A DNA stretch of 64,000 nucleotides from Paludisphaera soli (GTDB lineage Bacteria > Planctomycetota > Planctomycetia > Isosphaerales > Isosphaeraceae): NCBI RefSeq assembly GCF_011064595.1, contig NZ_JAALJI010000014.1:1-64000 (forward strand), given 5' to 3'. Below the pieces are notes generated by a model. It had not been told where the DNA came from. It saw only the letters and a program-made list of their open reading frames with translations, and did no database searches. A program made the position numbers and the translations under genes. Numbering within the stretch: the stretch's first letter is position 1; each line of letters begins with the position of its first letter. Positions 28,004 to 36,945 of this stretch are shown here, piece by piece.

Positions 28004-28115
28004 GATCCCATCGCCTATCGTTTCGATTGGCCCCGTCCTCTGGGTCTCCGCCGCCGCACCGTTGGGCGGGGGACGGGCGCACCGCCCCCAACCTTCGATC
28101 GAGCCGACCCCTCGA

Positions 28116-28142
28116 ATTCTACCCTATCTACGTGCGACGCAA
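28116..28142 (-). promoter_or_regulatory. Promoter of the zinc-finger membrane protein gene
   Basis: On the minus strand TTGCGT (28142-28137) and TAGAAT (28121-28116) are separated by 15 bp. Predicted leader of about 105 nt. Confidence 0.4.
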
Positions 28143-28200
28143 GAACAACTTAATCGAGAAGGCCAGGAGGGCCGCGACGAGGATTCGGCGGCCCCGGAAC

Positions 28201-28677
28201 TCAGACAGGGGCCGGGTCGCGGCCGGCTTCGGCCTCGAAGGCGCGACGGACGACGTCGTGACGATAGGCGAACATCTTCCGCAGCCTGGACTCGATCATC
28301 GCTCCGCCGAACAGGGTGCCGAGCATCCCGAGGGGCGGCCGGTAATCGACGACGTCGCGGAGGATCGTCCCCCCATCGCCGTCGTCCAGGAACTCGTGAC
28401 GATGGACCCAGGCCGCGAACGGGCCTTTCACCTGGCGGTCGACGAACAGCCGACCGGGGATGTACTCGATATGCTCGGCGACCCATTCGACGGGAAACGG
28501 CCCGACGTGCATGCGGATGACCGCGCGGGCGCCCACGTCGAGCGACTTCGGGGTCTCGACCACCTCGACCGGCTCGCCGGGGGGGAGGAGCCGTTCAAAC
28601 GCGTCGGGGCGTTCGAAGAACGCGAACACGGCCTCCGGGCTCGCCGGGATCCGGGATTCCTTGATGAAGCGCTGCAT
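28201..28677 (-). CDS. SRPBCC family protein (START-like, CoxG/cyclase type)
   Basis: 158 residues. The pattern KESRIPASPEAVFAFFERPD, with FERLLPPGEPVEVVETP and the paired strands DDGDGGTILRDVVDYRPPL, then GGAMIESRLRKMFAYRHDVV, is that of the SRPBCC (START/Bet v1) superfamily, in which a large hydrophobic pocket binds lipids or aromatic ligands. No catalytic residue can be named. It stands alone, reading away from the Gfo/Idh/MocA gene, with a plausible promoter and a leader of about 40 nt. Confidence 0.88.
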   Translation of the reverse strand: MQRFIKESRIPASPEAVFAFFERPDAFERLLPPGEPVEVVETPKSLDVGARAVIRMHVGPFPVEWVAEHIEYIPGRLFVDRQVKGPFAAWVHRHEFLDDGDGGTILRDVVDYRPPLGMLGTLFGGAMIESRLRKMFAYRHDVVRRAFEAEAGRDPAPV

Positions 28678-29069
28678 CGACTTCGACGCCCTCGGCCACG
28701 CCCGTCCTCGCCGCTCGTAACAAGCTATGGGATTTTTAACGATCTGTAAATATGGAAGACCTAGCCGACGCTTACGGGTCGTCCCGACGATTCGAAGGCC
28801 GCGCGGGGACCTCCGCGCGGGTCGACGGTCGGTCGTGGGGTAGACTCGTGTCGGGACGTTCCAGGCCGCCGATCACGCCCTTCCCGGCGTCGGCGAGTCC
28901 TTGACTGGGCGGCTCGGCCAGGGTTAGCCTTGAGGTCGAACCGTCGGCCGAGAACGTCGCCGCGCCCCGCCCGATCGCGAGCCCGCGTCCCGCGTCGCCT
29001 CGCCCCGCCGGGCCGATCGCTCGCGGCCGTCCCCTCCGCCCCTTGTCCCGAGCACCGGAGACTTCTCGA
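28678..29069. other. Noncoding divergent region between SRPBCC and oxidoreductase genes
   Basis: 392 bp without a credible gene. Left part: AT-rich promoter patch of the SRPBCC gene. Middle: a hairpin at 28799-28820 made of two copies of CCGCGCGG around 6 nt. A TAGACT -10-like box at 28841-28846 points to the right, with no clear -35. The remainder to the oxidoreductase start is GC-rich and featureless apart from a GGAG ribosome site at 29057-29060. Confidence 0.5.
28722..28750 (-). promoter_or_regulatory. Promoter of the SRPBCC gene
   Basis: On the minus strand TTTACA (28750-28745) and TAGCTT (28727-28722) are separated by 17 bp; the spacer contains GTTAAAAATC. The predicted start lies about 38 nt before the ATG. 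Confidence 0.4.
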
Positions 29070-30581
29070 ATGCAGAACAAACCGCTGGTGAACCGTCGCA
29101 CCTTCATGGAGACGGCCGGAGCCGCGACCGGCGCCGCGATGGCCGCCGGGACCTTCGCCCATCCCGCCGTCGGCGCCGTCAAGGGCGCCAACGAGCGGAT
29201 CAACGCCGCCATCCTCGGCCCCGGCGGCCGCGCCCAGGAGCACATCCGCATCCTGAACGCCCTGAAGGAAGAGACCAAGCTGGTCGACATCATCGGCCTC
29301 TGCGACGTCTGGGACGGCAACGACGACATCAAGCGGGGGCTCTACCCCTCGGCCAAGAAGTGCGGCCTCGACCCCGAGGGCAAGGACAAGGACCGCATCA
29401 CCAAGGACTACCGCAAGCTCCTCGACAACAAGGACATCGACGTCGTCCTGGTGGCCACCCCGGACCACTGGCACGCCAAGATGTCGAGCGACGCCATGGA
29501 GGCGGGCAAGGACGTCTTCTGCGAAAAGCCGATGACGCACACGATCGAGGAGGCCCGCAAGCTCGTCGAGACCGTGAACCGGACCAAGCAGGTCTTCACC
29601 GTCGGCGTCCAGTCCACCGCCGACCCCCGCTGGCGCGAGGCCAACGCGCTGATCACCGAGGGCAAGATCGGCAAGGTCATGCAGGGGCAGACCTCGTACT
29701 ACCGCAACAGTAACGTCGGCCAGTGGCGGTACTACAAGCTCTCGAAGGACATGACCCCCAAGACGGTCGACTGGAAGATGTTCCTCGGGACCGACTTCGG
29801 CCTGGCCCCGGACCAGCCGTTCGACCGCGCCCGCTACGCCCAGTGGCGCTGCTACTGGGACTTCGGCGGCGGCATGTACACCGACCTGTTCGTCCACCAG
29901 CTCACCCACCTGATCCTGGCGATGGGCGTCCGCCTGCCGCGCCGGGTCGTGGGTGCCGGCGGCCTCTACCTGGAGTATGACGGCCGCGACGTGCCCGACG
30001 TCGCCACCGTGGTCGCCGACTACGACGAGGGCTGCCAGGTCCTCATCTCGGCCACCATGGCGAACGACGTGCAGCTCCCCGAGGTCATCCGCGGGCACAC
30101 CGCGACCGTCCGCTTCGACCCCACCCCCAAGGGCGGCTACTCGGTCGTCCAGCAGAAGCTGGAAGGCCGCCCGGCCCCTCCGGGCGCCAACCAGGGCGAA
30201 GGCGGCGACAAGTTCACCCCCGAGCAGCCCCGCGAAGACACCCGCGCCCTGTGGGAGCACTTCCTGGAGTGCACCCGCTCGCGCAACCCCGAGACCCTCT
30301 GCCCGGTCGAGCTCGGCTACGCCGCGATCGCCACGGTCAACCTCGGCGTCAAGTCGTACCGCGAGGGCAAGGCCTTCTACATCAACAAGGAGAACGGCGA
30401 GGTCGTCGACGCCGACTCCGCCTGGGCCGCCCGCTGGGAAGAGCGCAGCAAGCTCCGCGGCAAGCCCAACCAGGTCATCGGCTGGAAGGCCGGCGACACC
30501 GGCTCTCTCCTCGAAGCCCCCGAGTACCAGAAGCTCGGCGGCGAGTGGATCGACGGCCGCGACCCGTCCGAGAGCGCCTGA
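29070..30581 (+). CDS. Gfo/Idh/MocA family oxidoreductase, Tat-exported
   Basis: 503 residues from ATG 29070, which follows a GGAG site; the frame opens 27 nt earlier at a TTG, which is not needed. A twin-arginine signal (VNRRTFMETAGAATGAAMAA) is followed by a Rossmann NAD(P)-binding domain (INAAILGPGGRAQEH, then VVLVATPDHWHAKM and the dinucleotide-proximal CEKPMTHTIEEARKLVE with the conserved EKP). The C-terminal part contains a substrate-binding beta-sheet (GGGMYTDLFVHQLTHLILA). These enzymes oxidise or reduce sugars and inositols; exported versions are very numerous in planctomycetes and are thought to act on sulfated or uncommon sugars. Stands alone, ended by two hairpins. Confidence 0.95.
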   Translation: MQNKPLVNRRTFMETAGAATGAAMAAGTFAHPAVGAVKGANERINAAILGPGGRAQEHIRILNALKEETKLVDIIGLCDVWDGNDDIKRGLYPSAKKCGLDPEGKDKDRITKDYRKLLDNKDIDVVLVATPDHWHAKMSSDAMEAGKDVFCEKPMTHTIEEARKLVETVNRTKQVFTVGVQSTADPRWREANALITEGKIGKVMQGQTSYYRNSNVGQWRYYKLSKDMTPKTVDWKMFLGTDFGLAPDQPFDRARYAQWRCYWDFGGGMYTDLFVHQLTHLILAMGVRLPRRVVGAGGLYLEYDGRDVPDVATVVADYDEGCQVLISATMANDVQLPEVIRGHTATVRFDPTPKGGYSVVQQKLEGRPAPPGANQGEGGDKFTPEQPREDTRALWEHFLECTRSRNPETLCPVELGYAAIATVNLGVKSYREGKAFYINKENGEVVDADSAWAARWEERSKLRGKPNQVIGWKAGDTGSLLEAPEYQKLGGEWIDGRDPSESA

Positions 30582-30597
30582 TCCAGGCCGGAGCTCC

Positions 30598-30623
30598 GCC
30601 GCGCCGGCCCAAGCCGGCGCGGC
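30598..30623 (+). terminator. GC-rich hairpin after the Gfo/Idh/MocA gene
   Basis: Perfect 11-bp stem (GCCGCGCCGGC / GCCGGCGCGGC) with a 4-nt loop, 16 bp after the stop codon; no T-tract follows. Confidence 0.5.
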
Positions 30624-30640
30624 CTCCCCGCTTCATCGGA

Positions 30641-30680
30641 AGCCCCGAAGGTTCGGCTCGCAGGCCGGCCCCTCGGGGCT
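30641..30680. terminator. Terminator-like hairpin between converging genes
   Basis: Stem AGCCCCGA / TCGGGGCT with a 24-nt loop followed on the plus strand by TTCTTCGTTC. It can serve the oxidoreductase gene and, read in reverse, ends 33 bp after the nagA stop. Confidence 0.45.
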
Positions 30681-30712
30681 TTCTTCGTTCCCCGAAGCGA
30701 CGAAGCCTCGCC

Positions 30713-31852
30713 TCAGTCGGTCCGGTCGAACCACTCCCCGCCGACGCAGCTCTTCTCCAGCGCCAGCAGTCCGCGACCCTGACGACGAAGGACGACCAGG
30801 TCGGCGGGCTCGCCGACGGCCAGCTTCGGCTCGGGACGGCGCAGCAGGCGGGCCGGATTGACCGTCACCGTGTCGAGCAAGGGCCGGGGGAAGCTCGGAA
30901 TCACCTCGTCGAGCACGCGAAGCCCGGTCTCCAGGCCCTGGGTCGAGCCGGCGAGATACGGCGTGCCGGCGAGCACGATCTTCCCCGAAGGATCGACGTC
31001 CCACGCCCCGTAGTTGCCGGCGGGGAGCCCGGCCAACCAGCCGGCGTCGCTGACCAGGATCAGCCGCTCCCAGCCCTTGGCGCGGGCCAGCACGCGGAGG
31101 ACCTCGCGGTCCAGGTGGTGGCCGTCGGCGATGAGCGAGGCGAAGAGCCGGTCCTCGGCCGCCTGCAGCCAGATCGGGTTGGGATGCCGAGGAAGCTCGG
31201 ACGCGATCCCGTTCCCCAGGTGCGTGCTCAAGGTCGCCCCGGCGTCGACCGCCTCGCGGATCGCCTCGCGATCGGCGGCCGTGTGGCCGAGTGCGATCAC
31301 GACGCCCGAGGCCACCGCCCGGCGGACGAACTCCGCCGATCCCGGACGCTCGGGCGCGAGGGTCATCAGCACCACGCGCCCGCCGGAGGCCTCCTGGAAC
31401 TCCTCGAACAGGGCCCACTCCGGGTCACGCATAGCCTCGGCCGGGTGCGTCCCCTTGTAGCCGGTCCGGTCGGACAGGAACGGGCCTTCGAGATGGACGC
31501 CGACGACCATTCGGTCGACGTCCGGGTTCGCCTCGCAGGCCTCGGCGACCGTTCTTAGTCCGTGCAGGGTGCCCGCCACGGGCGCGGTGATCAACGTCGG
31601 GCAGATTCGGGCCGCCCCCAGCCCGCGCTGGGCGCGGATGACGGCGACGACCTGCTCGACCGTGATCGACGGGCTGGAGAACGAATGCCCCCAACGGCCG
31701 TTGGTCTGGATGTCCCAGAACGCCGGGGCGAGGACCGGTTCGTCAGCCGAGCCGGCGGGGCTTTCGCACTCCTCCACCCGCTCGATGATTCCGTCGCGGA
31801 TCTCGACTTCGATCTGTCGCGGCGCGTCCCAGTCGCGTCCGGTCAAGATCAT
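30713..31852 (-). CDS. nagA: N-acetylglucosamine-6-phosphate deacetylase
   Basis: 379 residues. Amidohydrolase landmarks in order: [24 protein letters not shown] with the metal-binding Glu, [20 protein letters not shown] with a metal His, STHLGNGI with the second His, IADGHHLD, and LVSDAG with the catalytic Asp. The first motif has Q-x-N in place of the H-x-H of bimetallic amidohydrolases, as in E. coli NagA (VQLNG), which uses one metal. The enzyme removes acetate from GlcNAc-6-phosphate in amino-sugar recycling. Its ATG overlaps the pyrG stop by ATGA, so it is translated with CTP synthase; both supply or salvage precursors of nucleotide-activated amino sugars and cell-surface polymers. Confidence 0.9.
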   Translation of the reverse strand: MILTGRDWDAPRQIEVEIRDGIIERVEECESPAGSADEPVLAPAFWDIQTNGRWGHSFSSPSITVEQVVAVIRAQRGLGAARICPTLITAPVAGTLHGLRTVAEACEANPDVDRMVVGVHLEGPFLSDRTGYKGTHPAEAMRDPEWALFEEFQEASGGRVVLMTLAPERPGSAEFVRRAVASGVVIALGHTAADREAIREAVDAGATLSTHLGNGIASELPRHPNPIWLQAAEDRLFASLIADGHHLDREVLRVLARAKGWERLILVSDAGWLAGLPAGNYGAWDVDPSGKIVLAGTPYLAGSTQGLETGLRVLDEVIPSFPRPLLDTVTVNPARLLRRPEPKLAVGEPADLVVLRRQGRGLLALEKSCVGGEWFDRTD

Positions 31853-33504
31853 GGGGTCGGAGCCTTGGCCGAAGCGCCGTCGATCCCCGTCGTGCGACCG
31901 GTCTCGCGGCGGTTCAGGGCGGCGCCGATGAAGTCGCGGAAGAGCGGGTGGGGTTCCGTCGGCTTGGACTTGAATTCGGGATGGAACTGCACGGCGACGA
32001 ACCAGGGGTGATCGGCCAGCTCGACGATCTCGACGATCTGGCCGTCCGGGCTCTTGCCCGAGGCCACCAGGCCGGCCTTCTCCATCGCGTCGCGGTAGGT
32101 GTTGTTGAACTCGTAGCGGTGGCGGTGACGCTCGGAGATCTGTTCCACGCCGTAGGCCTTCCGGGCAAGCCGGTCGGGCTCCAGGGAGCAAGGCCAGGCG
32201 CCGAGCCGCATCGTGCCGCCACGCTTCGTGACCCCGTGCTGGTCTTCCATGAGGGCGATCACGGGATGGTCGCAGTCCTTCTCGAACTCGGTGCTGTTGG
32301 CGTCTTCCAGCTCCAGCACGCTGCGGGCGAACTCGATCACCGCGCACTGCATGCCGAGGCAGATGCCGAAAAACGGGATGCCGCGGGTCCGGGCGTAGCG
32401 GATCGCCTCGATCTTCCCCTCGATCCCCCGCATGCCGAACCCTCCGGGAACCAGGACGCCGTCGACGCCCCCCAGCAGCGCGTCGGCCCCGCGTGCGCCG
32501 ACCTCCTCCGCCTCGATTCGGACGACCGAGACCCGCGAGCGGTGGGCGATCCCCGCGTGGTCGAGCGACTCGTACACCGACTTGTAGGCGTCGCGATGCT
32601 TCATGTACTTGCCGACGACCGCGATCCGGACCTCGTGCTTCGGGTTGATGACCCGGTCCACCATGTCGGTCCAGGCGGTCAGGTCGAGCGGGCTGGCCTT
32701 GAGGGCGAGCCGCTTGACCAGCAGGCTGTCGAGGCCGTTCTTGACGAAGCTGAGCGGCACCTCGTAGATGCTGTACTGCTTGTCGCGCTCCTCGATGACC
32801 GCCTTCTTGTCGACGTTGCAGAACAGCGCGATCTTGTCCTTGTCGTCGGCCGGCAAGGGCTGCTCGGTGCGGCAGATGAGGAAGTCGGGCTGAATGCCGA
32901 TCTGTCGGAGGGCGCCGACGGAGTGCTGCGTCGGCTTGGTCTTCAGCTCGGCCGCCGCCTTGAGATAGGGGACGAGCGTCAGGTGGATGTACACGCAGTT
33001 CTCGCGGCCGACGTCGATCGCGAACTGGCGGATCGCCTCCAGGAACGGCAGGCTCTCGATGTCGCCGACGGTCCCGCCGATCTCGGTGATGACCACGTCC
33101 ACGTCGTCGGTCGCGAGCTGATGGATGGCGGCCTTGATCTCGTCGGTCACGTGGGGGATGACCTGCACGGTCTTCCCCTCGTAGTACCGCCCCTCGCGCT
33201 CCTTCTGGATCACGGAGAGGTAGATCTTGCCGGTCGTGTAGTTGCAGTCCTTGGTGAGCGTCGCGTGGGTGAACCGCTCGTAGTGGCCCAGGTCGAGATC
33301 GGTCTCCGAACCGTCGTCGAGGACGTAAACCTCGCCGTGCTGGTACGGGCTCATCGTGCCCGGGTCGACGTTGATGTAGGGATCGAACTTCTGGAGCCGC
33401 ACCCGCAAGCCGCGCTGTTCCAGAATCATGCCGATCGAGGCGCAGGTGAGCCCCTTGCCGAGCGAGCTGACCACGCCGCCCGTCACGAAGATGTGCTTGG
33501 ACAT
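31849..33504 (-). CDS. pyrG: CTP synthase
   Basis: 551 residues. The N-terminal synthase domain starts with [20 protein letters not shown] and contains [20 protein letters not shown] and the UTP/CTP region ([12 protein letters not shown]). The C-terminal glutaminase has the nucleophile motif [12 protein letters not shown] and the His/Glu pair in [10 protein letters not shown]. It converts UTP to CTP with ATP and glutamine, in the cytoplasm. A TATACT -10-like box on the minus strand (33549-33554) lies about 45 nt upstream of the start. nagA follows with an ATGA overlap. The protein ends with a short basic tail beyond the usual length. Confidence 0.98.
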   Translation of the reverse strand: MSKHIFVTGGVVSSLGKGLTCASIGMILEQRGLRVRLQKFDPYINVDPGTMSPYQHGEVYVLDDGSETDLDLGHYERFTHATLTKDCNYTTGKIYLSVIQKEREGRYYEGKTVQVIPHVTDEIKAAIHQLATDDVDVVITEIGGTVGDIESLPFLEAIRQFAIDVGRENCVYIHLTLVPYLKAAAELKTKPTQHSVGALRQIGIQPDFLICRTEQPLPADDKDKIALFCNVDKKAVIEERDKQYSIYEVPLSFVKNGLDSLLVKRLALKASPLDLTAWTDMVDRVINPKHEVRIAVVGKYMKHRDAYKSVYESLDHAGIAHRSRVSVVRIEAEEVGARGADALLGGVDGVLVPGGFGMRGIEGKIEAIRYARTRGIPFFGICLGMQCAVIEFARSVLELEDANSTEFEKDCDHPVIALMEDQHGVTKRGGTMRLGAWPCSLEPDRLARKAYGVEQISERHRHRYEFNNTYRDAMEKAGLVASGKSPDGQIVEIVELADHPWFVAVQFHPEFKSKPTEPHPLFRDFIGAALNRRETGRTTGIDGASAKAPTP

Positions 33505-33649
33505 CGCCTAACCTTGTGGATGAGCTTGTGCCCGGTGGGTAAAAGCTAAGTATACCGGGCGTTCCCCAAGGACGCGACGCCGCCCGCGCCGGATTCCCTT
33601 CCAGCGGGCCCGACGGTGCGGGTGGCGTCGCATCGGGGACGAGACCCCT

Positions 33650-34831
33650 TCAATCCGCGGGGGGCCGGGCGTCCTTCACGCAGCGGAAGCCCAGGTGCGA
33701 CATGCCGGAATCGGTCGCGGTGCCTCGGCGGGCGCTGGGACGGTAGTTGGAGCAGTAGTTGCCGCTGCAGAGGAACGAACCGCCCCGGGTCACGCGCTTG
33801 GGCTGGAACGGCTCGTCGGGGTCGTAGCTCTTCTCGGGGCCCTTCGGGTCGACCGTCAGCGGCGAGTCGCCGGCCAGGCGATAGGTGTCCGGCCGATACC
33901 AGTCCGAGCACCACTCCCAGACGTTGCCGATGGTGTCGTAAAGGCCGTAGGAGTTGGGCGGGAACGACTTCACTGGGGCGATGCGCGGGTAACCGTCCTG
34001 GTCCTCGACCACCTCGGGGAAGCGGCCCTGCCAGGTGTTGGCCATCCGCTTGCCTTCAGGAGCGAAGACGTCTCCCCAGGCGAACTTGGATCCGTCCACG
34101 CCCCCACGCGAGGCCCGCTCCCACTCGGCCTCGGTCGGCAGCCGCCTGCCGGCCCACTTCGCGTAGGCCTCGGCGTCCTCGAACGAGACGTGGACGACGG
34201 GGTGGTCGTCCTTCCCGTCGATCGAGTCGTCCGGACCTTCGGGATGCTTCCAGTCGGCGCCCAGGACCCACCGCCACCAGTTGGACAGGTCGTCGAGCCC
34301 GCCGGGGGGGAGGGCGCCGACGGGGGGGGTGAAGACCAGCGAGCCGGCGCCGAGCTGTTCGTCCGGGGGCTTGGGCGTCCCCGGCGGGAGTTGGAGTTTC
34401 ATCACCTCCCAGTCGACGGGGCGCTCGGCGGTCGTCCTGTAGCCTGTCGCCTCGACGAACTTGCGGAACCGGGCGTTGGTGACCTCGGCCTCGTCGATCC
34501 AGTATCCGCCGACCTGCACGCGGTGAGCGGGACGCTCGGAGTCATGGGCGTCGGCGTCGTTCGTCCCCATCGTGAACTCGCCGCCGGGGATCCAGACCAT
34601 CCCCTCGGGGGCCGGCCCGGCGGGCGTCGATTCGGGCTTCGGTTCGACCGTCGCGACGGGAGCGGTCGCGTCCGCTCCCGGCTCGACCGCGACCGACGAA
34701 GGCCCGCCGAGGGAGCCCCCGCCCGAGGGACTCGGCGCCTCGTCCCGTCCGCACCCGCAGACCGAGCCGAGCAGCGACAGGGCGACGAGCGGGGCGAGCG
34801 AGGCGGCCTGAATCCTGAGTGATCGCGTCAT
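33650..34831 (-). CDS. Formylglycine-generating enzyme-like lipoprotein (SUMF1/FGE family)
   Basis: 393 residues from ATG 34831. A lipoprotein-type signal (LAPLVALSLLGSVCGC) places it outside the cytoplasm, followed by a linker rich in Pro/Ala. The FGE-sulfatase domain begins at MVWIPGGEFTMGTNDAD and contains ERPAHRVQVGGYWIDEAEVT, LPTEAEWERASRGG, NVWEWCSDWY and RVTRGGSFLC. Unlike most FGE-sulfatase-domain relatives, it keeps the copper-binding cysteine pair of true FGE as Cys355-x4-Cys360 (CSGNYC), followed by LGFRC. FGE oxidises the Cys of sulfatases to formylglycine. The start codon overlaps the stop of the M2 peptidase gene (ATGA), so the two are translated together. Function as an exported sulfatase activator is inferred. 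Confidence 0.8.
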   Translation of the reverse strand: MTRSLRIQAASLAPLVALSLLGSVCGCGRDEAPSPSGGGSLGGPSSVAVEPGADATAPVATVEPKPESTPAGPAPEGMVWIPGGEFTMGTNDADAHDSERPAHRVQVGGYWIDEAEVTNARFRKFVEATGYRTTAERPVDWEVMKLQLPPGTPKPPDEQLGAGSLVFTPPVGALPPGGLDDLSNWWRWVLGADWKHPEGPDDSIDGKDDHPVVHVSFEDAEAYAKWAGRRLPTEAEWERASRGGVDGSKFAWGDVFAPEGKRMANTWQGRFPEVVEDQDGYPRIAPVKSFPPNSYGLYDTIGNVWEWCSDWYRPDTYRLAGDSPLTVDPKGPEKSYDPDEPFQPKRVTRGGSFLCSGNYCSNYRPSARRGTATDSGMSHLGFRCVKDARPPAD

Positions 34832-36711
34832 GATTTTCCGGGGTCTTCGGGCCAGCCGGACGCCCGGCCCTTGTTCTCGGCTTCGAGCCATTCCTGGAGC
34901 GGTTCAAAGTACGCAACGAGGGGTCGCGCGGTCAAACCCTCGCCGGTCGCCTCGCGAAGCACGGCGTTCCAGTCGCGGGTGGCGCCGAGTTCCAGGATGC
35001 TCCGCAGGAACGCGCCGACCTTGGCGTTGCCGTAGTAATTGCACTCGCGCGGATCCTGCTTGAGGATCTCGCGGGCGATGTGGTCGTGGAGCTGGAACTT
35101 CAGGACGGTGCCGATCGCGTAGTCGTAATATTGCCCGGGGTCGTCGTTGATGTGGGTCTTCGTCGCGGCGTCGCAGAGGGTCTCGGGACGCTCGCCGGGA
35201 GGGGCGATCCCCTGGTACTTGCCGACGCGCTCCCACCAGCCGGCGTTGAGCGAGTCGTCGGCGATCTTCCCCGCGTAGAAGTCGCGCTCGAACCGGGTCA
35301 TCACGCCGGCCGCCCACGGCAGGAAGACGATCGACGAGCCCTCGAGGGCCGAGCTGAGCAGGAACGTCGACGCCGGGGCGGCCTCGGCCTCGGGGGCCAG
35401 CAGGCCCACCTGCTTCAGATAGGGCCGCTGGCCCGCCGCCAGGCCGATCAGGTCGCCGACGCCTTCGTGGAACGCGCGGTTGGCTCCCTGGCGGAGCAGG
35501 GGAGGGACCTTCGGCGTGGAGTAGCTCAGGAAATAGTAGATGTGCCCCAGTTCGTGGTGGGCGGTGTCGAACCACTGGTTGTCGGGCTCGATCGACATCA
35601 GGCTGCGGACGTCGTGGTCCAGGTCGACGTGCCATGCGCTGGCGTGGCTGTTCTTCTTGCGCCCGGAGGCGGGGTCGGCCGGGTACAGGTCGGACTTCGT
35701 CCAGAAGCTCGGCGGCAGCTTGGCGAAGCCGAGCGACGTGTAGAACCGCTCGGCCTGCTCGGTGATGAACTCGGGCGGCTTGCCTTTGAAGGGGGCGTCC
35801 ATGTCGACCCCCTCGACGAACCCCGGCCAGTTCTGGCCCCATCGGTTCGAGAGCCAGTGGGCGGGGATCGCGCCCGGCGGGGCGTCGACGCCGTAACGCT
35901 TCGCGAGTTGATGCTTGGCCCAGGTGTGGAGCTGGGCGTACAGCGGCCGGACGTCGGCGACGATCCGGTCGCAGAGCCCGATCATCTCGTCGACCCCCAT
36001 CCCGTAATCGGCGACCTGAAGCTCGAAGAAGTCCGCGAATCCCAGGCCCCGCGCCACCTGGTTGCGGAGGTCGCGGAGCTTCAGCAGCCCCTCGCGCAGC
36101 GGGGCCCCGATTTCCTTGGACGTCTCCCAGTACGCCTTCCGCTCTTCCAGGTCCTTCGACGTGAGCAACACCTGGTCGATCCGGTTTGCCGAGGGGTTCT
36201 CGGCCGAGCCGTCCGACTTCTTGAGGGTGTAGACGAAGCCGTCCTGCCGGGCCGACTGGTCCGCCTCGGCCTGGACGCGGGCCTTCACCACGTCGGGGAG
36301 GGTGCCGGGGGCCTCGGCCGCGCGGAGGCGGACCTTTTCGAGCTGGCGCACCTGCAACTCGGTCAGCCGGTCCTTCTCGCCGAGGAACCGGGCGACCTTC
36401 TCGATCACCTCGGGCGCGCCGACGACCTGGTTGACCGCCTGGTTCGCCGTCACCTGCGCGGCCGTGTGGGCCTCGGAAACGTCCGTCGAGGCTTCCCACG
36501 CGGCCTGACCGGCCTTCGTCTCCAGGGGGAGCCAACGCGCGACGTGTTCGTTGAGGAAAGCGTCGACCTCTTCCTGGATGTCCGGCGCCCGGGACCCGAA
36601 AGCCTCGGTTCGCCCCGGCAGCGTCCCCGCCGCCGCGACGGCCGCCGCCTTCAAGAAATCGCGACGCCCGCCGAGTCCCCGGCCCACCCCTCGCGTCTCG
36701 TCTCGATCCAC
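34828..36711 (-). CDS. M2 family (angiotensin-converting enzyme-like) metallopeptidase, Tat-exported
   Basis: 627 residues from GTG 36711, preferred because GGAGAGGAG lies 9 nt before it; an ATG at 36783 is in frame but would sit on the TAGGAT box at 36790-36795. A Tat signal (GRRDFLKAAAVAAAGTLPG) is followed by a helical M2 domain. The zinc site is HHELGH, then FHEGVGDLIGLA 30 residues on, equivalent to ACE HEMGH and the FHEA motif with the third ligand Glu. Substrate region motifs (YYDYAIGTVLKFQLHDHIA) also match ACE. It should remove dipeptides from peptide C-termini outside the cytoplasm. It is translationally coupled to the FGE-like lipoprotein gene. Divergent from the PVC dehydrogenase gene. 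Confidence 0.88.
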   Translation of the reverse strand: MDRDETRGVGRGLGGRRDFLKAAAVAAAGTLPGRTEAFGSRAPDIQEEVDAFLNEHVARWLPLETKAGQAAWEASTDVSEAHTAAQVTANQAVNQVVGAPEVIEKVARFLGEKDRLTELQVRQLEKVRLRAAEAPGTLPDVVKARVQAEADQSARQDGFVYTLKKSDGSAENPSANRIDQVLLTSKDLEERKAYWETSKEIGAPLREGLLKLRDLRNQVARGLGFADFFELQVADYGMGVDEMIGLCDRIVADVRPLYAQLHTWAKHQLAKRYGVDAPPGAIPAHWLSNRWGQNWPGFVEGVDMDAPFKGKPPEFITEQAERFYTSLGFAKLPPSFWTKSDLYPADPASGRKKNSHASAWHVDLDHDVRSLMSIEPDNQWFDTAHHELGHIYYFLSYSTPKVPPLLRQGANRAFHEGVGDLIGLAAGQRPYLKQVGLLAPEAEAAPASTFLLSSALEGSSIVFLPWAAGVMTRFERDFYAGKIADDSLNAGWWERVGKYQGIAPPGERPETLCDAATKTHINDDPGQYYDYAIGTVLKFQLHDHIAREILKQDPRECNYYGNAKVGAFLRSILELGATRDWNAVLREATGEGLTARPLVAYFEPLQEWLEAENKGRASGWPEDPGKS

Positions 36712-36945
36712 GGTCGATCGCTCCTCTCCGGTCCAGCCCCGATCGTCCACCCGGAACGTCGGCACAGGATACCGCATCCGCATTGTCCGATCCTACCCCC
36801 GGCCCGGCCCGAAGCACGCCCGACAGGGCCTTGCATCGATCCCAACGGGCGACCATCCTGGTTAGGATCAGTCCCCCCTGGCGAGGAGTCGCGGAATCGG
36901 GTCCTTCCGCGCCGCCGAACTCCCCACGACGAGGCGAGGCCGCCC

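Noticed and set aside
28799-28820. Hairpin of two CCGCGCGG copies as a riboswitch
   Set aside because: Too short and simple; no conserved riboswitch core could be recognised around it.
28761-30260. 499-codon minus-strand frame opposite the Gfo/Idh/MocA gene
   Set aside because: Shadow of the oxidoreductase gene; Val/Gly/Asp-rich without motif.
31948-33549. Plus-strand frame opposite pyrG
   Set aside because: Antisense to CTP synthase with every catalytic motif intact on the other strand.
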